Positions 58,982-64,000 of a stretch of DNA of 64,000 nucleotides are shown in pieces. Within the stretch, counting starts at the first letter, position 1. Every line of letters begins with the position of its first letter. The notes beneath the pieces are model-generated. The model was not told the origin of the DNA, ran no database searches, and saw only the letters and a list, made by a program, of their open reading frames with translations. Origin of the DNA: Gymnogyps californianus. Lineage: Eukaryota > Chordata > Aves > Accipitriformes > Cathartidae. A program made the translations under genes and the position numbers. The stretch covers positions 40,318,344 through 40,382,343 of the forward strand of contig NC_059474.1 in the NCBI RefSeq assembly GCF_018139145.2, given 5' to 3'.

Positions 58982-60217
58982 ACAGGATACATTTATCCCA
59001 ACTATGAATAATACAATAAAACAAGTAGAAATAGAACTTTAAATTGGGTAAAAAATGGAGTTTCAATTTCCATCGTATGTAGAATCAATGGGTACTTAGA
59101 ATTTTGGTAACTTTCATTTTATTCCTATGATGTGACTGACCTCTGGTGGGAGTCAGCAAATATTATTTTATTTTAATTTCTCACTAAGAATGTTTTTTTC
59201 CACTAGTGATCCTATAATACTATTAGCCTGCTGCCTGGCAAGGATCATATGCTTTTCTACCTCGTCTTAACTGTCAAATTACATCTAGCAAAGGATTTCA
59301 TGTAGGACCCAGGCTGATGATTATTTTTCTCCATTCTTGCTGAGAAGTGCTTACTGAAAGGTGTCAAAAGAAGAAAAGACTTGAAAGAAGTTTCATTCAT
59401 TACACCTAGTTCATGCAGTTGTTTTATTAGATGCATATAGTCTCTGCTGTGGCTAAAATCAATAGCTTTTAATAAGCTATTTTAGGTGGAGGAACTGCCA
59501 CCTTGGCAGTGCTGTTGATGTTGTCCATTGGTAGTTACAGCATTAGGATTGCCTAGAATTCATTTCCGGAAATGGAATATCCATCACAGAGTCCGACATT
59601 TGCAAATGAGATCAGACCAAATCAGAAAGTCCCACTTTCCCTTAGTGACTTGGGTGGAGCAGATTTTGAACACAGAGGTTCTGTGGAACCTGAGGAAGTA
59701 CAAGGTGACAGACTCTTCCTGGCTGATGATTACAGGTAGTTTTCAAAAAGCAGCTTTTTTAGCAACATGGGATGCTCACTACTCTGAACTGGCTGGCAGA
59801 CAGGCTCTAGTTACAAAATCTAGCACTGAGGTGAGATTCACTTTGAGACTGGGGCACTTAGATTGAAGCACTGGACCAGTAGGTATATATACTGCCATTA
59901 CCGTTAATTTCTCACAGGAGTCCCACAAGATCTTTCACAGTCTCTCACAGAGTAGCTCAGTTTACTAGAGAGTAGGTGTTCAGGGTAAAATGAATTGTTT
60001 GCTGGAATCTATTGACTGTATTGATTAAATCATTATTGACTATAACAGGAATTTTAAACACCTAAATTTAAGCCATCTGAATCCCTCCCCAGATATTTAC
60101 TGGCAACAGACTTTTAGCCTAGGTAATGCCACCCTCCTACAGTGATCCTGACCATAAGACCATTGCATATCGCAGAGCTACTGGCCCAGATAACATTGAA
60201 CCTGAGAAGATGCAGAC
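58982..60217. other. Intergenic stretch
   Basis: No repeat or exon recognised. A 112-codon + frame (59528-59866) matches no family I know. Confidence 0.65.
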
Positions 60218-60256
60218 CTGTGCTGTGCTGTGCTGTGCTGTGCTGTGCTGCGCTGC
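60218..60256 (+). repeat. Pentanucleotide microsatellite (TGCTG)n
   Basis: About seven to eight uninterrupted CTGTG/TGCTG units, the last with a C change. It opens all frames on both strands, which explains the overlapping open frames here. Confidence 0.95.
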
Positions 60257-61949
60257 ACATCCCGCCTGGCTGTCAGTCCTGTGGTGTGCTGCACTTGTCC
60301 CCTGGCCGCGGGACAAACTCTGCCAGGTCGTGGTAACAGAGGAGGCTTCAAGCCTGCTCCCACTTGGTACCAGCAATTGTGCCACCTGCGTGGCCTTGTC
60401 TTTATCTAAAAGTGCAGCAGGAAGTTCTCCTGTGAGTATCTTTCCTGTTTAACAGTAGAAATGATGAATAGAGTTGTTTTCCTGTAAGAAAATCCTATAG
60501 TAGCTCAAATGACCAACATGGGGTAATCCTTTCTACAGGCAGGGTCTGCACAGTGTGCTGCATGCTGATCAGAGGCCCATTCGATGCTATGCAACTTTGG
60601 GTTCCCAGTATCTAAAGTGAGGTAAGATTATCTGTACTATTCTCTCTTTCTTTATATTGTTAGCTATAATAAAGAGCATTTTAAATGATACTTTACAGAG
60701 TCTGAGTGCCTTTCTAACTGGGATCATAATGGACCAGCATCTCCTGATGCAAAACACCTCCTTTTCTGATTTTTTTTCTTTTTTCAGAAATACTTGTGGG
60801 ATTTGTAGCCTACTGCAAAAAAGTAACTTTAGGGGCATATTGATGCTAGTTAAAACAAATATTTTAGAATCAAAAAAGTGTTGAGGCTGATTTTGTTCCC
60901 TTCTTCAGGTATCGTACAGCTCCAGTTGGCTTGGCAGAATTCCTTCAAGGCCAAAAAAGCAAAAAGCTGGCAAATATAATTATGTGTTACTCCTTTCATT
61001 ATAGATCAGAATAGATAAATTTTATAGACCAGAATAGAGTTTCGCTGAGAGCATTATGCTCTTACACATCTGTATAGGAACGAGCTCTGACAAACAGTAC
61101 ATACAAGTCTTTTTGTTAAAGGCAGTACATACTAATGTCATGATACGTGCTCAGGTCATATAGCAGTAACTCATGTCCATGTATGGGTCTCTACAATCAA
61201 GGCCTACGATTAAACTATCAAGATTCTGCTTGAAATCATTATCTCCTTGTTACAATGTCTTCTGCAGTGGCCCACTACAGCATCTTGCATAATTAAATAT
61301 CAAATGCAAAAACCTAAGATGATAAACCCGAGAACTAACATCTCTAACTCTCCTGGATGTTACAAAACATGTACTCAATGGACCTATTGATTTAAAAGTA
61401 CATTGTATTCTCCCTCTTGCTTGCTTCCTTCCTGTCCTCCATAGCCTTCTTCAGAGAGATAAGGAGAGAGAGAGATGGGTATAACTGTCCTATCATTCAG
61501 TCCCACTAACAACACCTCTTATTTCACAGGTAGCAATCATATTTTCTCTCAAATGGTTTATTTCATACACTTCTAATTAAACTTGAAGCAATTATTCTCA
61601 TCTTACATTTAGCATTAAATTAAATCCTGTGAAATAGGTTTCTTTCTTTTTTTCTGAATATCTTGGCACTAATTTGAGCTAATAGATAAAGATATCATCA
61701 AAACATTTGTGTTGAGCCAGAAGCTATGTGTTATGCGTTGCTTATGTTTTATAACGACTAGGTGCTCAATTTTTTTAGTTTTAGATAACTGCAGAAACCA
61801 GGAGTAATTTCAGGTCTTTAATGATAGACAACTTCTCTACTCATTTTCAGTAACTCTTTGCTGGTAGAAAGGAAGAAGATTATATTGCCAGCTTTACTAC
61901 AACTATTTTGTGTTGGTTTAAATTTATCCTTACTCATGCTGCACGCTCT
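60257..61949. other. Intergenic stretch
   Basis: AT-rich after the microsatellite, with a short GA repeat at about 61464-61475. No exon or repeat family recognised. Confidence 0.65.
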
Positions 61950-62950
61950 TAACACTTACAATGAATTTTGGTAACACCAACCTGGGATCGCAAGAAAACA
62001 AGGCTCAAGATGCCATGGAAGAGGGTGAGATGCCACAGGCCAGGATGAGGTGTAGTGATGCTCGGTGAGGTGAAGCGAGTCCCAGCAGTGGTGTAAACTG
62101 CTGGAGGGGAGAGAGAAATCATGGTGGGTGAACCTCTGGGGACAAACTCCTCTGTGTGCCTCCAAGGCCAAAGCCTCTTCTGTGGTGGGTGGGAGCAGGG
62201 CCGGCTGTGCCCTTACAGACCGTCACTATGGCTCCCCTTAGGGTGCTGTGCAAGGCCATGGCTGGCATAGGAGTGCGATGGTGTTTGCTCCAAACTAGTG
62301 TCAGGCTCAGGAGAAAAGGTCTGGCCATTACCAAAAATGCTACAGAGGCACCTATGTGTGTTTGAAATTTTACTTTTAACGTGCACTCACGCAAGGCGGT
62401 TTCTGAGTGCTTCTTTATGTGTGTTTGTAAAGGCTGAACCTGCACGTGTTTTAATATCAGGAAGTGAGAAACACGCTTGCACGGGGTGCCCATCGGTCCC
62501 TGTCTCCAGCAGTCAGATGTCGCAGCACTGCTAAGGCCCAGGTCTGCCAGCTTCAAGATACAAAGATTGAAATCACCCCTTTGGCTAGGAAAGTCTTTCT
62601 GTCATGCTCAAACAGCCGTGGCTGGGTCCAGATGCAGTGGGATTGGGTGAGTTCAAACACAGTGCCGTGTCCAGTGCCAATGGGTGTGTGGGCCATGGAA
62701 CTCCCCGGGGCGTGCAGTGGGACGGGGATGTGCAGTGGGGCTACGTGCTGTGGGCAGGGGCCATGCAATGGTGCTGTACATTGCTGCTACAGAGTGCGTC
62801 GCACGTGTGGGGGCAGACCTCACCACTTTGGGAGACGGAGACTGGAAATTGCCTGGAGTCAGGGTTTTCCATTTGTGCTGGAACTTCATTTTTGAGGTAG
62901 CCCTGTTCACCGTCGGTACATTAGATTGTAGAGCTACAGTCTGATCCCTT
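61950..62950. other. GC-richer unclassified block
   Basis: About 1 kb rises above the AT-rich background, with sharp edges. It is open in several frames on both strands (for example minus 62119-62556, 145 codons, and plus 62464-62895, 143 codons), which suggests composition rather than coding. The part 62640-62780 repeats GTGCAGTGGG / GGCCATG words. An unclassified mobile element is the most likely explanation. Confidence 0.4.
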
Positions 62951-64000
62951 CACTTGTGGATCTGTGAAATCATCTCTTTACTGCTCTTACGGTGTCCTCC
63001 ATGAACTTCTGTCCGCCCCTTCCGTTCTGCCTGCTTCTTACTTCTTTCAGTCACTTGTCTGCATCTTTTATCCTTGAGTAGCCTTTCAGGGACCAGGTGC
63101 ATAGCTAATTATTTGCTTCTGGCCCTCTTCCTTTACTGTGCTTTTCCCAGTGTTTAAATCTACCTTATTGTAGCCTCTCTTTGGCTTGAGTTCTCTCTGC
63201 TTTTCTTTCACCTTCTTCTATTGTTATCTCTTGATTACAAGTTAAAAGCTGACAGCTTTTAAGTAAGGGATCGTAACTTAGTCAATACTTAGTAACATGA
63301 TGTCAAGCTGTGACACTTGTGTTGAAGAATTTAAAAAAGTCAGAGTTCACACACTCTTCTTGTCTATAGTAAGATGTTACAAGTATTAATCCTTCATATG
63401 CAGAGAATGGAAGATTAAAGAACAGTTCCACTTAATTCACATTTCTTTCCATCTTCTTCCCTGCCCCCAGCCCCCCCTTGGTGCCACTCAAACCCTTCAG
63501 TTTTCATTGAATAAAATAGGATATCATATTTCTTGTCAGGTGCTTTCATGCAGGTATAATTTCTTCATGCTTGCTTACTCATCTCTGGAGGCTAAATCAG
63601 TCCGTTTCAGGAAAGCAACATAGTGGATGTAACTGGAACAGGACCAAGTTCCAGAACTGAGACCTTCTTGTTTTCAAATTTGGAAAATTATGGCATCTAC
63701 ATAAAATAAAGAGTACTGTAACTCTTTTTATAGAAGCAATGCATTTTAAAAACCTGCTTTGTAGAGAACTTTATAGTAGTAAGATCCAGGGGTAATGAAT
63801 CTTGCCTTTCATTATATCAAGCAAAAGTTTTTTCACTGATTTCAGTGGGGGCAAGATTTTGCTTGGACATCCTTGAAACAGAGAGATAAGGTCAGTTTTG
63901 AAGGCACTGTCACTATTCAGAATTTACTGAAACATCAAACATACTGTTAGGAAAGTACAGCAGAACTACTGTGGTAGATAAATGCATTGTACTGTTTTGA
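62951..64000. other. Intergenic stretch to window end
   Basis: AT-rich; no exon or repeat recognised. Confidence 0.65.

Noticed and set aside
59528..59866. 112-codon + frame
   Set aside because: No similarity recognised and no promoter or splice context.
60126..60452. Overlapping open frames on both strands
   Set aside because: Explained by the stop-free TGCTG repeat.
62119..62556. 145-codon minus frame and overlapping + frames
   Set aside because: Open on both strands at once, which points to base composition; no recognisable protein.
1..64000. CRISPR array, tRNA, rRNA or prokaryotic operon
   Set aside because: No regularly spaced short repeats, no cloverleaf that I could see, and the spliced vertebrate gene excludes a prokaryotic source.

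Overview
The window reads as vertebrate nuclear DNA, almost certainly from a bird. It is AT-rich, with one gene split into many short GT-AG exons, one sharp CpG island, several CR1 LINE fragments ending in the avian ATTCTATG-type 3' tail, and a solo LTR of a type common in bird genomes. There is no operon, prokaryotic gene, tRNA, rRNA or CRISPR array. The species cannot be named from the sequence.

One gene fills positions 1 to about 54.8 kb on the minus strand: the orthologue of WDR17 (WD repeat domain 17). I placed 27 coding exons by splice signals, reading phase and similarity to my memory of vertebrate WDR17. Every splice phase joins, giving 1182 complete codons plus 2 nt with no stop, against about 1320 residues for human WDR17. 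The last roughly 135-140 codons, the stop and the 3'UTR lie beyond position 1. A putative non-coding exon 1 ends at 54638 in the CpG island. A 35-nt 5'UTR stretch and the start codon are in exon 2 at 41.5 kb. Exons 3-15 encode the WD40 propellers (about residues 23-708), exons 16-17 a linker, and exons 18-28 a TPR-like helical solenoid. That layout recalls intraflagellar-transport and coat proteins, and two RFX-type X-boxes lie at the promoter.

Layout: 1-16.0 kb, the solenoid, linker and last propeller exons. 16.0-19.2 kb, an intron with a 1.35-kb antisense CR1 copy. 19.2-32.4 kb, the remaining WD40 exons. 32.4-41.5 kb, a 9-kb intron with a CR1 tail and an old tandem duplication. 41.5-54.6 kb, a 13-kb first intron with a CR1 3' end and a GC-richer unclassified block. 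54.3-55.0 kb, the CpG-island promoter. 55-64 kb, apparently intergenic: a solo LTR with a perfect 5-bp target duplication, a 139-bp tandem duplication, two or three CR1 fragments, a pentanucleotide microsatellite and a GC-richer unclassified block.

I found no undescribed multi-gene system. The points most worth checking are a 24-nt in-frame microexon in WDR17, the paired X-boxes, and the unclassified GC-richer blocks.
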